64,000 bases of DNA from Azospirillum sp. TSH58 (GTDB lineage Bacteria; Pseudomonadota; Alphaproteobacteria; Azospirillales; Azospirillaceae), in the NCBI RefSeq assembly GCF_003119115.1, contig NZ_CP022369.1, forward strand, positions 124,001-188,000, given 5' to 3'. The position numbers and the translations under genes are program-made. Every line of letters begins with the position of its first letter. Within the stretch, counting starts at the first letter, position 1. The notes under the pieces were generated by a model. That model had not been told where the DNA came from, did not search any database, and saw nothing but the letters and a program-made list of their open reading frames with translations. This document shows positions 25,806 through 33,376 of this stretch, in pieces.

Positions 25806-26306
25806 ATGCATTATTTCGGATACTGCACGTGGCTGAATCCGCCGGAGCTTCACCGCTATTTCCCGGAGGCCAAGGTGATCACCAAGGGCCACGTCGCGAA
25901 CCACAAGCTGGAGTTCCACGCCGCCGGCACGCGCACCGACCGCGGCTGGTGCCACCTGTCCAACACCGGGCGGGCCTGGGGCAACAACGTGCTGGGCATC
26001 GTCGTCGAGCATCCCGACCATCATTTCGAAGAGGATTACGACGACTTCGAGCGCTGCTTCGTCACCGCGCGCGGCGATGACGGAAAGCTCTACGAATGCT
26101 GGACCTACCGCCTGATCACGCCGGGCGTGGCGATGCGCCCGCCGAACTTCTACTGGGACCACATCCCCGCCGGCATGGCGCATTGGGGCTTCCCGGACGA
26201 TTACGTCCGCTCCGTGCTGGCGATGCACGAGGAGGCGGCCGCCTGCCCGCGCGCCGACCGTCCGAACCCGTCGGCCGTTCCCGGGCGCTCCGCCGAGACG
26301 CGGTGA
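25806..26306 (+). CDS. Gamma-glutamylcyclotransferase-like (AIG2 fold) protein
   Basis: This 166-aa protein begins MHYFGYCTWLNPPELHRYFPEA and continues GHVANHKLEFHAAG, which resembles the GGCT pattern YFAYGSNM...P.A......L..Y.L.F. The acidic stretch EHPDHHFEEDYDDFE may supply the catalytic glutamate. The usual YGSN is YCTW, so the substrate loop differs. It starts at ATG 25806 after GAGG and is the first gene ahead of an amino-acid-type ABC transporter (133-nt gap). GGCT-fold enzymes release 5-oxoproline from gamma-glutamyl compounds, so uptake and processing of such a compound is a plausible inference. Confidence 0.6.
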   Translation: MHYFGYCTWLNPPELHRYFPEAKVITKGHVANHKLEFHAAGTRTDRGWCHLSNTGRAWGNNVLGIVVEHPDHHFEEDYDDFERCFVTARGDDGKLYECWTYRLITPGVAMRPPNFYWDHIPAGMAHWGFPDDYVRSVLAMHEEAAACPRADRPNPSAVPGRSAETR

Positions 26307-26438
26307 GGCGCCGCGCCCGCTCCGCGCCCGATGTCCGGAGCGGGCGCCGCTGAACCGAGATCCGGAGCGGGGCCGCCGCCCCGCGCCGTGCGCAGCACCT
26401 CACGTTCTCACCGTTTTCGGAACCAGGAGATCTCTGCG

Positions 26439-27344
26439 ATGCGCCTATCCTGTGACGCCAAGCCCGCCGTCTTCGCGGCCTTGGCCGCCTGCGTGTTCTC
26501 GATGTCGCTGCACACGGCCGCCCATGCCCAAGGCGGTTCGGCTCCCACCAACCCCGAAGCCGCCAGTCTGGTGCCGAAGCCGATCCGCGACGCCGGCACC
26601 CTGCGCGTCGGCTCCCAGCAGACCTTCCCGCCGGTGGAGTTCCGCCAGGACGGCAAGACGGAGCCGGTGGGCGTGTCCGTCGACCTGCTCACCGAGGTCG
26701 GCAAGCGGCTGGGCCTCTCCATCACCTTCGTGCACGGCGAGTACGCGGCGCTGATCCCCGGCCTGGAGGCGGGCCGCTTCGACGTCGCGTCCGGCGGCAT
26801 CAGCGACACGGAGGAGCGCGAGCAGAAGGTCGACTTCGTCAATTACATGATGTCCGGCGGCAGCATCCTGGTGCGCGCGGCGGACGCCCAGAAATACGCG
26901 ACCATCGCCGACTTCTGCGGCAAGTCGGTCGCCACGCTGCTGGGCAGCCGGGTCATCATGGCCGCGGTGGAAAAGGCGTCGGAGGCCTGCGTGTCCGGCG
27001 GCAAGCCGCCGATCACCGCCAACCAGCTTCCCGCCGCCCCGGACGCCCGCATGCAGCTCGACCTCGGGCGCGTGGACGGCTATCTGGGCGACTTCCCGGC
27101 GCTGGTCTACATGAAGAGCCAGATGCCCGGCAAATACGCCATCGCCGGCGGCAACCACATTCTGACGCCCTACGTCACGTCCTGGGGCTTCCCGAAGAAC
27201 TCCACGCTGAAGGAGGCGGTCCGGAAGGCCACGCAGAGCATGCTGGCCGACGGCACCTACACGACCATCCTCGCCAAATGGGAGATCGACGGCGGCGCGC
27301 TGCCCGAGATCACCATCAACCTGCCCGCCAGCAAGAGGATGTGA
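26439..27344 (+). CDS. Polar amino acid-type ABC transporter substrate-binding protein (SBP family 3)
   Basis: This 301-aa periplasmic protein belongs to the HisJ/GlnH family. Blocks GTLRVGSQQTFPPVEFR, VGVSVDLLTEVGKRLG, LEAGRFDVASGGISDTEER and VDGYLGDFPALVYM are typical. A standard signal peptide (hydrophobic core FAALAACVFSMSL, cleavage near AHAQG) begins at ATG 26439, preceded by AGGAGA. Cys residues in DFCGKS and EACVSGG could form a disulfide. The permease and ATPase follow at once. The ligand is probably an amino acid or small amine derivative. Confidence 0.9.
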   Translation: MRLSCDAKPAVFAALAACVFSMSLHTAAHAQGGSAPTNPEAASLVPKPIRDAGTLRVGSQQTFPPVEFRQDGKTEPVGVSVDLLTEVGKRLGLSITFVHGEYAALIPGLEAGRFDVASGGISDTEEREQKVDFVNYMMSGGSILVRAADAQKYATIADFCGKSVATLLGSRVIMAAVEKASEACVSGGKPPITANQLPAAPDARMQLDLGRVDGYLGDFPALVYMKSQMPGKYAIAGGNHILTPYVTSWGFPKNSTLKEAVRKATQSMLADGTYTTILAKWEIDGGALPEITINLPASKRM

Positions 27345-27346
27345 CC

Positions 27347-28198
27347 GTGGTCGCGAGCTGCGCCATGGCCGAGCCCCGGGCTGTCCGCGTGAAGCACCGC
27401 CTGCGTTGGGGAGCCTGGCTCCTCAGCGCGGTCGTCCTTCTGGTCGTGTCCATGCTGATCACCGCGGGTGTCCGCGCGCAGATCATGAATGTGGAGGTCT
27501 TCCTCTCCTACCTGACCAGCGAGCAGGTGCTGATCGGCGCGCGCAACGCGCTGATCCTCGGCACGCTGGCGCTGGTGGTGGCCAGCGTCATCGGTCTGGT
27601 CGTCGCGCTGATGCGGGTCAGCGGCAACCCGATCCTGTCCGCCCTGTCGGCCACCTACGTCTATTTCTTCCGCGGCACGCCGATGCTGATCCAGCTGCTG
27701 TTCTGGTTCAACGCGCTGCCGACCATGTTCCAGCGCGTTCATCTGGCGGTTCCCTTCACCGACATCGTGCTGCTGGACGCGCCGACCACGGCGGTGGTCA
27801 CGCCCTTCGTGGCGGCGCTGGCCGGCCTCGCCCTCGCCGAAGGGGCCTACATGGCGGAGATCATCCGCGCCGGAATCCTGGCGGTGGACAAAGGGCAGCG
27901 CGCCGCGGCCCGCGCCATCGGCATGACCGAGTATCAGGTGCTGCGCCACATCGTCATCCCGCAGGCCGGGCGCATCATCATTCCGGCGGGCGGCAACCAG
28001 TACATCATGCTGCTGAAGTCCACCTCGCTGGCCTCGGCGATCGGCTTCCTGGAACTGCTGCGCATCACCACGGACATCTACTCGTCCAACTTCATGGTCG
28101 TGGAACTGCTGGCCGTGGCGGCCTTCTGGTATCTGGTGATGACCGCCTTCGCCACCGCCGTTCAGGCCGCGCTCGAAAAGACCTTCCCCCAGCGGTAA
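27347..28198 (+). CDS. Polar amino acid-type ABC transporter permease
   Basis: This 283-aa HisMQ/GlnP-family permease has an N-terminal helix (WLLSAVVLLVVSMLI), the conserved TYVYFFRGTPMLIQLLFWF block and the EAA loop AEGAYMAEIIRAGILAVDKGQ...IGMTEYQVLRHIVIPQA. I choose GTG 27347, 8 nt after GAGG; GTG 27341 overlaps the stop of the binding protein but is too close to that site, and ATG 27365 is also possible. A single permease gene is present, so the channel should be a homodimer. Confidence 0.9.
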   Translation: MVASCAMAEPRAVRVKHRLRWGAWLLSAVVLLVVSMLITAGVRAQIMNVEVFLSYLTSEQVLIGARNALILGTLALVVASVIGLVVALMRVSGNPILSALSATYVYFFRGTPMLIQLLFWFNALPTMFQRVHLAVPFTDIVLLDAPTTAVVTPFVAALAGLALAEGAYMAEIIRAGILAVDKGQRAAARAIGMTEYQVLRHIVIPQAGRIIIPAGGNQYIMLLKSTSLASAIGFLELLRITTDIYSSNFMVVELLAVAAFWYLVMTAFATAVQAALEKTFPQR

Positions 28199-28215
28199 GC
28201 CCCCCAGAGGTCCCT

Positions 28216-28995
28216 ATGGACAGCCCCGTCAAGGCCGCGGCCGTGGTTCTCGAGTCCGTCTCGAAATCCTACGGTTCGATCGAGATCCTGAAGAACGTTT
28301 CGGTTTCCATCGCGCCGGGGGAGGTGGTCACCCTCCTCGGCCCGTCCGGGGCCGGCAAATCCACCCTGCTGCGCTGCATCAACCATCTGGAGACGATCAG
28401 CGCGGGCCGCATCTACGTGCACGGCCAGCTCATCGGCTACCGCGAGGTCGGCGATACCCTGCACGAGCTGTCCGACCGGGAGATCAGCGCCCAGCGCCGC
28501 TCCATCGGCATGGTGTTCCAGAGCTTCAACCTGTTCCGCCACATGACCGTGCTCGACAACGTGATGAGCGGACCGGTCCATGTGCTGCGCATGCCCAAAC
28601 CCCGGGCCGAGGCGCTGGCGCGGGAGCTTCTGGCCAAGGTCGGCCTGCCCGACAAGGCCGACCGCTACCCGTCCGAACTGTCGGGCGGTCAGCAGCAGCG
28701 CGTCGCCATCGCCCGCACGCTCGCCCTGTCGCCCAGCGTCATGCTGCTGGACGAGCCGACCAGCGCGCTCGACCCGGAACTGTCGCAGGAGGTGATCCTG
28801 ACCATCCGGAGTCTGGCGGAGCAGGGCTACACCATGCTGATCGCGACGCACGAAATGGCCATCGCCAAGGAATTCGCCGACCGCGTCATCTTCATGGTGC
28901 AGGGGGAGGTGGTGGAGGACGTTCCCGCCCGCACCTTCTTCAGCGCCCCCCGGCACGAGCGCAGCCGGCAGTTCGTCGCCCGCCACGCGGGCTGA
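28216..28995 (+). CDS. Polar amino acid-type ABC transporter ATP-binding protein
   Basis: This 259-aa ATPase has Walker A GPSGAGKST (42-50), Q-loop VFQSFNLFRHMTVLDNV, signature LSGGQQQRVAIARTL, Walker B VMLLDEP followed by TSALDPEL, and the switch His in ATHEM. This is the GlnQ/HisP pattern. ATG 28216 follows AGAGG. It drives uptake with the permease just upstream. The GntR gene follows 14 nt downstream, so the regulator is probably in the same transcript. Confidence 0.93.
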   Translation: MDSPVKAAAVVLESVSKSYGSIEILKNVSVSIAPGEVVTLLGPSGAGKSTLLRCINHLETISAGRIYVHGQLIGYREVGDTLHELSDREISAQRRSIGMVFQSFNLFRHMTVLDNVMSGPVHVLRMPKPRAEALARELLAKVGLPDKADRYPSELSGGQQQRVAIARTLALSPSVMLLDEPTSALDPELSQEVILTIRSLAEQGYTMLIATHEMAIAKEFADRVIFMVQGEVVEDVPARTFFSAPRHERSRQFVARHAG

Positions 28996-29009
28996 ACGGA
29001 GGAACGACC

Positions 29010-29741
29010 ATGCCCGACGGCATCGAGCGCCTGCCGCCCAATGATCCGCCCAACCAGCCGCCTGACAATCCGCCCGCCGATCCGTTCAGCGGCCGCCCCC
29101 GCAAGCGGGTCGGCAGCGACCTGCTGGCCGCCAACGTGCACGGCTGGCTGCGGGCGAAGATCCTGACCTTCGAGATCAAGCCCGGCACCCGACTGGTCGA
29201 GGACGAGATTTCGGCCTCGATGAGCGTCGGCCGCACCCCGGTGCGCGAGGCCCTGCTGCGCCTTCAGGGCGAGGGGCTGGTCAGCCGCGAGAAGGGCTGG
29301 GTGGTGGAGAGCACCGACGCCGCGTCCATCGACCATGTCTTCGAAAGCCGCGTCGCCATCGAAGGCTACGCCACCCATGTCGCCGCGCTGCGCGCCACGC
29401 CCGCGGACATCCGGGAGTTGCGGGGGCTGGCCGAGGAAATGGACGGGTTCGAGGCGATGGGCCGCGCCCAGCTCAACCTGCTCAACCGGCGTTTCCACGA
29501 GCGGATCGTCGGGCTGTCCGGCAACCCCTTCTTCGTGGAGATGCACGAGCGCACGCAGTTCCATTACTGGAACATGCGCCTGCCCGTCCTCTTCACCCGC
29601 GAGCAGGCGGTGGTGGCGAACGAGGAGCACAAGCGGATCGTCGACGCGCTGGAGGCCCGCGACCCGGACGCCGCGGAACGGCACGCGCGCGCGCATGTCG
29701 AGACGACCCACCGGATCGTCCGGGACGCGCTGGACGGATGA
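29010..29741 (+). CDS. FCD-family GntR transcriptional regulator (GntR-1)
   Basis: This 243-aa regulator has a proline-rich, disordered-looking N-terminus (residues 1-30, with a repeated NPP motif), a winged HTH (about 40-103, including GRTPVREALLRLQGEGLVSREKG) and an FCD effector domain with His ligands in NRRFHERI and TTHRIV. FCD regulators usually repress transport and catabolic genes and respond to small carboxylates. ATG 29010 follows GGAGG. Nucleotides 29155-29318, coding for most of the HTH, are identical to part of the GntR gene at 31646, in opposite orientation. It is in an operon with the amino acid ABC genes. Confidence 0.9.
   Translation: MPDGIERLPPNDPPNQPPDNPPADPFSGRPRKRVGSDLLAANVHGWLRAKILTFEIKPGTRLVEDEISASMSVGRTPVREALLRLQGEGLVSREKGWVVESTDAASIDHVFESRVAIEGYATHVAALRATPADIRELRGLAEEMDGFEAMGRAQLNLLNRRFHERIVGLSGNPFFVEMHERTQFHYWNMRLPVLFTREQAVVANEEHKRIVDALEARDPDAAERHARAHVETTHRIVRDALDG
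29155..29318 (+). repeat. 164-bp perfect inverted repeat, copy A (inside GntR-1)
   Basis: Every base from 29155 (CGAAGATCC...) to 29318 (...GCACCGAC) is the exact reverse complement of 32072-32235. I checked it line by line. Identity ends sharply at both sides, where the two GntR genes differ at protein and DNA level. The repeat lies within coding sequence and keeps frame. Copies are separated by 2,753 bp. Confidence 0.95.
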
Positions 29742-30049
29742 CCATCACCCTGGAAGCGGGCGGCACGCACCTCCATGTCGGGGCCCGCGGCACGGTCCGC
29801 GACGGACGGCTGTCGGCGGCCCCGTTCGGCCGGCCGTCCCCCTGCCTGGTGGTGTTCAGCGACGGCGCTTTCGCCGCCGGCACCCTGACGCCCCAAGGCG
29901 GAACGGAATGGCGGCTTGCCGTCGACGGCTACACGACCGCCCGCGGCACCGCCATCCCGGCGAAGCGGTGGCTGGTCGAGATGGCCGGCATCGGCGGGAC
30001 GCTCTCCTTCCGGGCGAAGGCGAGGCTGGCGGACGGGCCCCCACCCTAA
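29738..30049 (+). CDS. Hypothetical 103-aa protein
   Basis: Starts at ATG 29738, overlapping the GntR-1 stop as ATGA, which supports it as a real, coupled gene. The sequence is rich in short beta-like stretches (MTITLEAGGTHLHVG, LVVFSDGAFAAGTL, WRLAVDGYTTARG) and Gly; it has no helix-rich, membrane or signal segments. I do not recognise a family. The last residues (DGPPP and stop) are encoded by the left arm of the palindromic repeat at 30038, so the native C-terminus may have been replaced by repeat insertion. The function is unknown. Confidence 0.6.
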   Translation: MTITLEAGGTHLHVGARGTVRDGRLSAAPFGRPSPCLVVFSDGAFAAGTLTPQGGTEWRLAVDGYTTARGTAIPAKRWLVEMAGIGGTLSFRAKARLADGPPP

Positions 30050-30199
30050 CCCTCCCCCCGCTTCGCAGGGGAGGGGACCGCCGCCGCTTCGAAAAAAACT
30101 CCCTCCCCTGCGTCAGCTCTCGCGCAAACCGAAGGTTAGCGGTGACGCGGCAGGCGGACCGAAGGCCCGCCGAGAGCGGGGGAGGGCCGGGGTGGGGGC
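30038..30199. repeat. Palindromic repeat element overlapping the 103-aa gene end
   Basis: The left end CCCCCACCCTAACCCTCCCC (from 30038) is complementary to the right end GGGGGAGGGCCGGGGTGGGGG (about 30178-30198). The arm core CCTCCCCCCGCTTCGCAGGG is shared with the element at 1671. The interior has a second segment with AACCGAAGGTTAGCGGTGAC and CGGACCGAAGG, absent from the first element. The plus-strand stop of the upstream gene (30047-30049) lies in the left arm, and the EamA gene starts 8 bp after the right arm. Confidence 0.7.
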
Positions 30200-30206
30200 A
30201 AGGTCA

Positions 30207-31154
30207 ATGCCCTCCGAAAACACCGCAAAAGAGCGCCGGACCGTGCATCAGAATCATCATCCGCCCATCGCCCAAGGCATCGCGCTGATCGTCGTCTCGA
30301 TGCTGCTGTTCACGCTGTCCGACGTCTTCGCGAAGCAGCTTGCCCAGTCGGTGCACCCCATCGAGATCGCGTGGCTGCGCTGCCTGGGGGCCGTGCTGCT
30401 GCTGGCGCCGGTGGTGGCCGCGCGCCCCATCGTGCTGCGCAGCGCCAAGCCCCGCCTTCAGATCCTGCGCGGGCTGTGCCTGCTGGTCTCGACGACGCTG
30501 CTGATCGCCGCGTTCCGCACCCTCGGGCTGGCCGAGGCGACGATGCTGGTCTTCATGTCGCCCTTCTTCCTGACGGCGCTGTCGGCGCTGATCTTCGGCG
30601 ACCGGGTGTCGCGGGCCCATTGGGCGGCGGTGGCCATCGGGCTGGCGGGTGTGGCGGTGGTGGTGCGGCCCGGCTTCGGCACGCTGTCGCCCGCGGTGGC
30701 GCTGCCCATCCTGTCCTCCCTGGGCTGGGCGGCGGGCATGATCTGCACAAGGCGGATCGGCGGCGCGGACTCCTCCGTGACGACGCTGGTCTGGTCGGTG
30801 GCCGTGGGGTTCGCCGCGGCGAGCCTGGCGGTGCCCTTCGTCTTCTCGCCCCTGGACGGCGCGCAGCTGATCGTCGCCGCCGGCATGGCGGCGGCCTGGA
30901 CCGGCGCGCATTTCCTGATCGTGCTCGCCTACCGCCGCTATCCGGCGTGGCAGTTGGCGCCCTTTTCCTACGCGCAGGTCGTCTGGTCGGTGATTCTCGG
31001 CCACGCGGCCTTCGCCGAACTGCCGGACGCCATGGCCTTCGCCGGTTCCGCGCTGATCCTGTCGGGGGGGCTGCTGGCCGCCGTCCATCCCCAACGCTTC
31101 CGAAGCGCGGTGCGGAGCGCGTCAGCGTCCCGACTTCCGAACACCAAACCGTAG
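30207..31154 (+). CDS. EamA/DMT-family transporter
   Basis: This 315-aa inner-membrane protein has ten hydrophobic segments in two EamA repeats (ALIVVSMLLFTLSDVFAKQLA first, ILSSLGWAAGMICTRRI in the second). Such proteins mostly export amino acids or other metabolites, some import. ATG 30207 follows AAGG; GTG 30243 is an alternative that would drop a polar leader. It lies just after a palindromic repeat and 36 nt before the VOC gene, in the invertible segment between the two GntR copies. Confidence 0.88.
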   Translation: MPSENTAKERRTVHQNHHPPIAQGIALIVVSMLLFTLSDVFAKQLAQSVHPIEIAWLRCLGAVLLLAPVVAARPIVLRSAKPRLQILRGLCLLVSTTLLIAAFRTLGLAEATMLVFMSPFFLTALSALIFGDRVSRAHWAAVAIGLAGVAVVVRPGFGTLSPAVALPILSSLGWAAGMICTRRIGGADSSVTTLVWSVAVGFAAASLAVPFVFSPLDGAQLIVAAGMAAAWTGAHFLIVLAYRRYPAWQLAPFSYAQVVWSVILGHAAFAELPDAMAFAGSALILSGGLLAAVHPQRFRSAVRSASASRLPNTKP

Positions 31155-31190
31155 ATCACAAACCACACGAACGAGGAGCTGGTACGCCCC

Positions 31191-31634
31191 ATGACGAGCA
31201 TCTTCAACACGTTGCACCATGTCTGCATCGTCGTGCGCGATCTGGACAAGGCGGTCGCCTATTATGAATCGCTCGGCGTCGGCCCCTGGTACGACTATCC
31301 CAAGAGCGGCCCCTACGTGGAGTTCGAGGTTCCCAACGAGGCCGCGTCCAAGGCCATGCGCTACAAATGCGCCGACCTCGCCAACATGCAGATCCAATTG
31401 TGCGATCCGGGCGAGCTGGATTCCCCGCAGCGCCGCTTCCTCGACGCGCGGGGCGAGGGCGTCTACCATCTGGGCTTCGAGGTGCCGGACCGCGACGCCG
31501 CGGAGGCGGAGGGCCGCCGGCTCGGCCTGGGAGTGGTCGCCCGCGGACGCCGCGCCGACGGGTCGGGATTCTGCTACTTCGACACGCGGGCGGAGGCCGG
31601 CATCGTGCTGGAGATCCGCAAGACGGCGCCCTGA
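31191..31634 (+). CDS. VOC-family (glyoxalase/methylmalonyl-CoA epimerase-like) metalloenzyme
   Basis: This 147-aa protein has two beta-alpha-beta-beta-beta modules. Metal-ligand candidates are His10 (LHHVCIVV), Gln67 or 69 (MQIQLCD), His93 (GVYHLGFEV) and Glu141 (IVLEIRK), the H/Q/H/E pattern of epimerase- and lyase-type VOC members. ATG 31191 follows GAGGAG. Its stop is 12 nt from the convergent GntR-2 stop. Known relatives epimerise acyl-CoAs or modify small hydroxy/keto compounds; the substrate is not readable here. Confidence 0.85.
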   Translation: MTSIFNTLHHVCIVVRDLDKAVAYYESLGVGPWYDYPKSGPYVEFEVPNEAASKAMRYKCADLANMQIQLCDPGELDSPQRRFLDARGEGVYHLGFEVPDRDAAEAEGRRLGLGVVARGRRADGSGFCYFDTRAEAGIVLEIRKTAP

Positions 31635-31645
31635 GGCGGCAAGCG

Positions 31646-32293
31646 TCAGAAGCCTTCCAGGGCGTCCTTGACGATCCGGTGGGTGGTCCGGACATGCTCC
31701 CGCGCGGCCTCCTCGGCGGCGTCCGCGCGGTGCTCCGCCAGCGCGCTCAGGATCACCTTGTGCTGGTCGTTCGCTTCCTGGGTCTGGTCTTTCGTGAAGA
31801 TGACGGGAAGCCGCATGTTCCAATAATAGAACAGCGTCTTCTCGTGCATCTCCAGGAAGAAGGGGTTGCCGGCCATCTCGATGATGCGGCGGTGGAAGGT
31901 CCGGTTGAGCTGGTTCAGCTGGGCGCGGTTCATCTGCTCGAACCGCGCCATCTCATCGACCAGGGCGGCCAGTTCGGTGATGTCCGCGTCGGTGACGCGC
32001 GTGGCGGCGAGCCGCGTGGCGTAGCCTTCGATGGCGATGCGGCTTTCGAAGATGGCGTCCATGTTGGACGGGTCGGTGCTCTCCACCACCCAGCCCTTCT
32101 CGCGGCTGACCAGCCCCTCGCCCTGAAGGCGCAGCAGGGCCTCGCGCACCGGGGTGCGGCCGACGCTCATCGAGGCCGAAATCTCGTCCTCGACCAGTCG
32201 GGTGCCGGGCTTGATCTCGAAGGTCAGGATCTTCGACCGGAGCCGGGCGTGCACGTCGGCGGCCAGGAAGTCCGTGCCGTTCCGCTTGCTCAT
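31646..32293 (-). CDS. FCD-family GntR transcriptional regulator (GntR-2)
   Basis: This 215-aa regulator has a winged HTH at about residues 8-75 and an FCD domain with NRTFHRRI and TTHRIV His motifs. From residue 20 to 74 it is encoded by DNA identical to GntR-1 (164 bp); before and after, the two differ, with effector domains clearly related but well below identity. I start it at MSKRNGTDF (32293); a longer frame upstream has no coding character. It follows the TauD gene of the sulfonate operon by 150 bp in the same direction and may regulate it. Confidence 0.9.
   Translation of the reverse strand: MSKRNGTDFLAADVHARLRSKILTFEIKPGTRLVEDEISASMSVGRTPVREALLRLQGEGLVSREKGWVVESTDPSNMDAIFESRIAIEGYATRLAATRVTDADITELAALVDEMARFEQMNRAQLNQLNRTFHRRIIEMAGNPFFLEMHEKTLFYYWNMRLPVIFTKDQTQEANDQHKVILSALAEHRADAAEEAAREHVRTTHRIVKDALEGF
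32072..32235 (-). repeat. 164-bp perfect inverted repeat, copy B (inside GntR-2)
   Basis: Exact reverse complement of 29155-29318, covering most of the winged HTH of GntR-2. Bases adjacent to both ends diverge at once. The length and lack of any third-position change argue for recent gene conversion or duplication. Confidence 0.95.
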
Positions 32294-32443
32294 GAGTTCC
32301 GTTCCCCCGTGATCCCGCGCAGCACCGGACAGGACGCAGGCTGCGTTGCCCATCCTTGAAGCATAAAGGCCTCGGGTTTGGCAAACGCTCCGGCAGCGCA
32401 CTTCGTGCCGCGGAAGGCCACGCAGGCCGTCCGGTCCATGCGG

Positions 32444-33352
32444 TCAGGGCTGCGGTGCGGAGCCGATGAAGGCCGAGGCGCGCTCGCCCCACCGCTCATG
32501 CGGGTAGTAGTCCCAGACGGCGTGGTGCTGGGTGGCCCAATTGTCCCAGAAGACCAAGCTGTTGGGACGCCAGTGGATGCGCGTCTGGAAGGCCAGGTTC
32601 CTTTCGATGTGGCGGAACAGCAGGGCCAGGATGGCGTCGCTCTCGGTGCGCGTGAGCTGGACGATGTGGCTGGTGAAGGCCTCGTTGACGAACAGGTACT
32701 TGCGCCCGGTCAGATGGTGGCGCGCCACCACCGGATGCTCGGTGGACGGAAAGGTCTGGCCCGGCTGCGGCGTGGCGCCGTAGCCCGCCGTCCAGGCCTT
32801 GCCCCCGTCATGGACGGCGGTCAGACCGTCGAGCAGCGCCTTGACCTTCTCCGACAGCGAATCATAGGCGAGGTACATGTTGGCGAAGGCGGTGTCGCCG
32901 CCGATCTCCGGCTGTCTGGTGACCCGCAGGAAGGAGCCCCAGATGGGCTCGGGATCGCAGGTCACGTCGGAATGCCACGCGTCGCCGGCGGTGTAGCGGG
33001 CTTCGGGGCCGGTGCGCCAGGCCAGGATCTCCGGGTCATGGTCGTTCGACGACAATTGCCGCGCGCCCCCCAGCACATGGCGGTGCAGCGTTCCGAAATG
33101 GCGGGCGAAGCGCTTGTGGTCCTCCGCGGTGATGTCCTGGTCGCGGAACACCAGCACCAGATGGTCGGCGATGGCCTTGCGGATGTCGGCCAACTGCGCG
33201 TCGCTCAACGGCCGGGACAGGTCCACGCCCTCGACCTCCGCCCCCAGGATGGGCGACAGCGGGCGCACCGCGATGCTGTCGTAGCCCGGCCGTTCGCGGC
33301 GGCTCCAGTCGGCGATGGCGGTCTTGTCGTGGAAGTCGCGGTAGAAGCTCAT
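32444..33352 (-). CDS. TauD/TfdA-family alpha-ketoglutarate-dependent dioxygenase (TauD-1)
   Basis: This 302-aa Fe(II)/2-oxoglutarate enzyme has the HxD metal motif WHSDVTC (His127, Asp129) and a distal His at 276/277 in WATQHHAVWDYYP. The 2-oxoglutarate-anchoring Arg should be in HERWGERASAF. The family includes taurine, alkylsulfatase, 2,4-D and hypophosphite dioxygenases. It is last in the operon with a taurine/sulfonate-type ABC transporter (25 nt after the ATPase), so oxygenative release of sulfite or sulfate from the imported compound is likely. Confidence 0.9.
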   Translation of the reverse strand: MSFYRDFHDKTAIADWSRRERPGYDSIAVRPLSPILGAEVEGVDLSRPLSDAQLADIRKAIADHLVLVFRDQDITAEDHKRFARHFGTLHRHVLGGARQLSSNDHDPEILAWRTGPEARYTAGDAWHSDVTCDPEPIWGSFLRVTRQPEIGGDTAFANMYLAYDSLSEKVKALLDGLTAVHDGGKAWTAGYGATPQPGQTFPSTEHPVVARHHLTGRKYLFVNEAFTSHIVQLTRTESDAILALLFRHIERNLAFQTRIHWRPNSLVFWDNWATQHHAVWDYYPHERWGERASAFIGSAPQP

Positions 33353-33376
33353 GATGGTTCCCCTCAGATTTTGCCC

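Noticed and set aside
29856..30044. Minus-strand small frame opposite the 103-aa gene
   Set aside because: Arg/Ser-rich antisense composition without a ribosome site, whereas the plus-strand gene is coupled to GntR-1 by ATGA.
29155..32235. The 164-bp repeats as insertion sequence ends
   Set aside because: They lie inside coding frames of two regulators, no transposase or target duplication is visible, and the reading frame is preserved.
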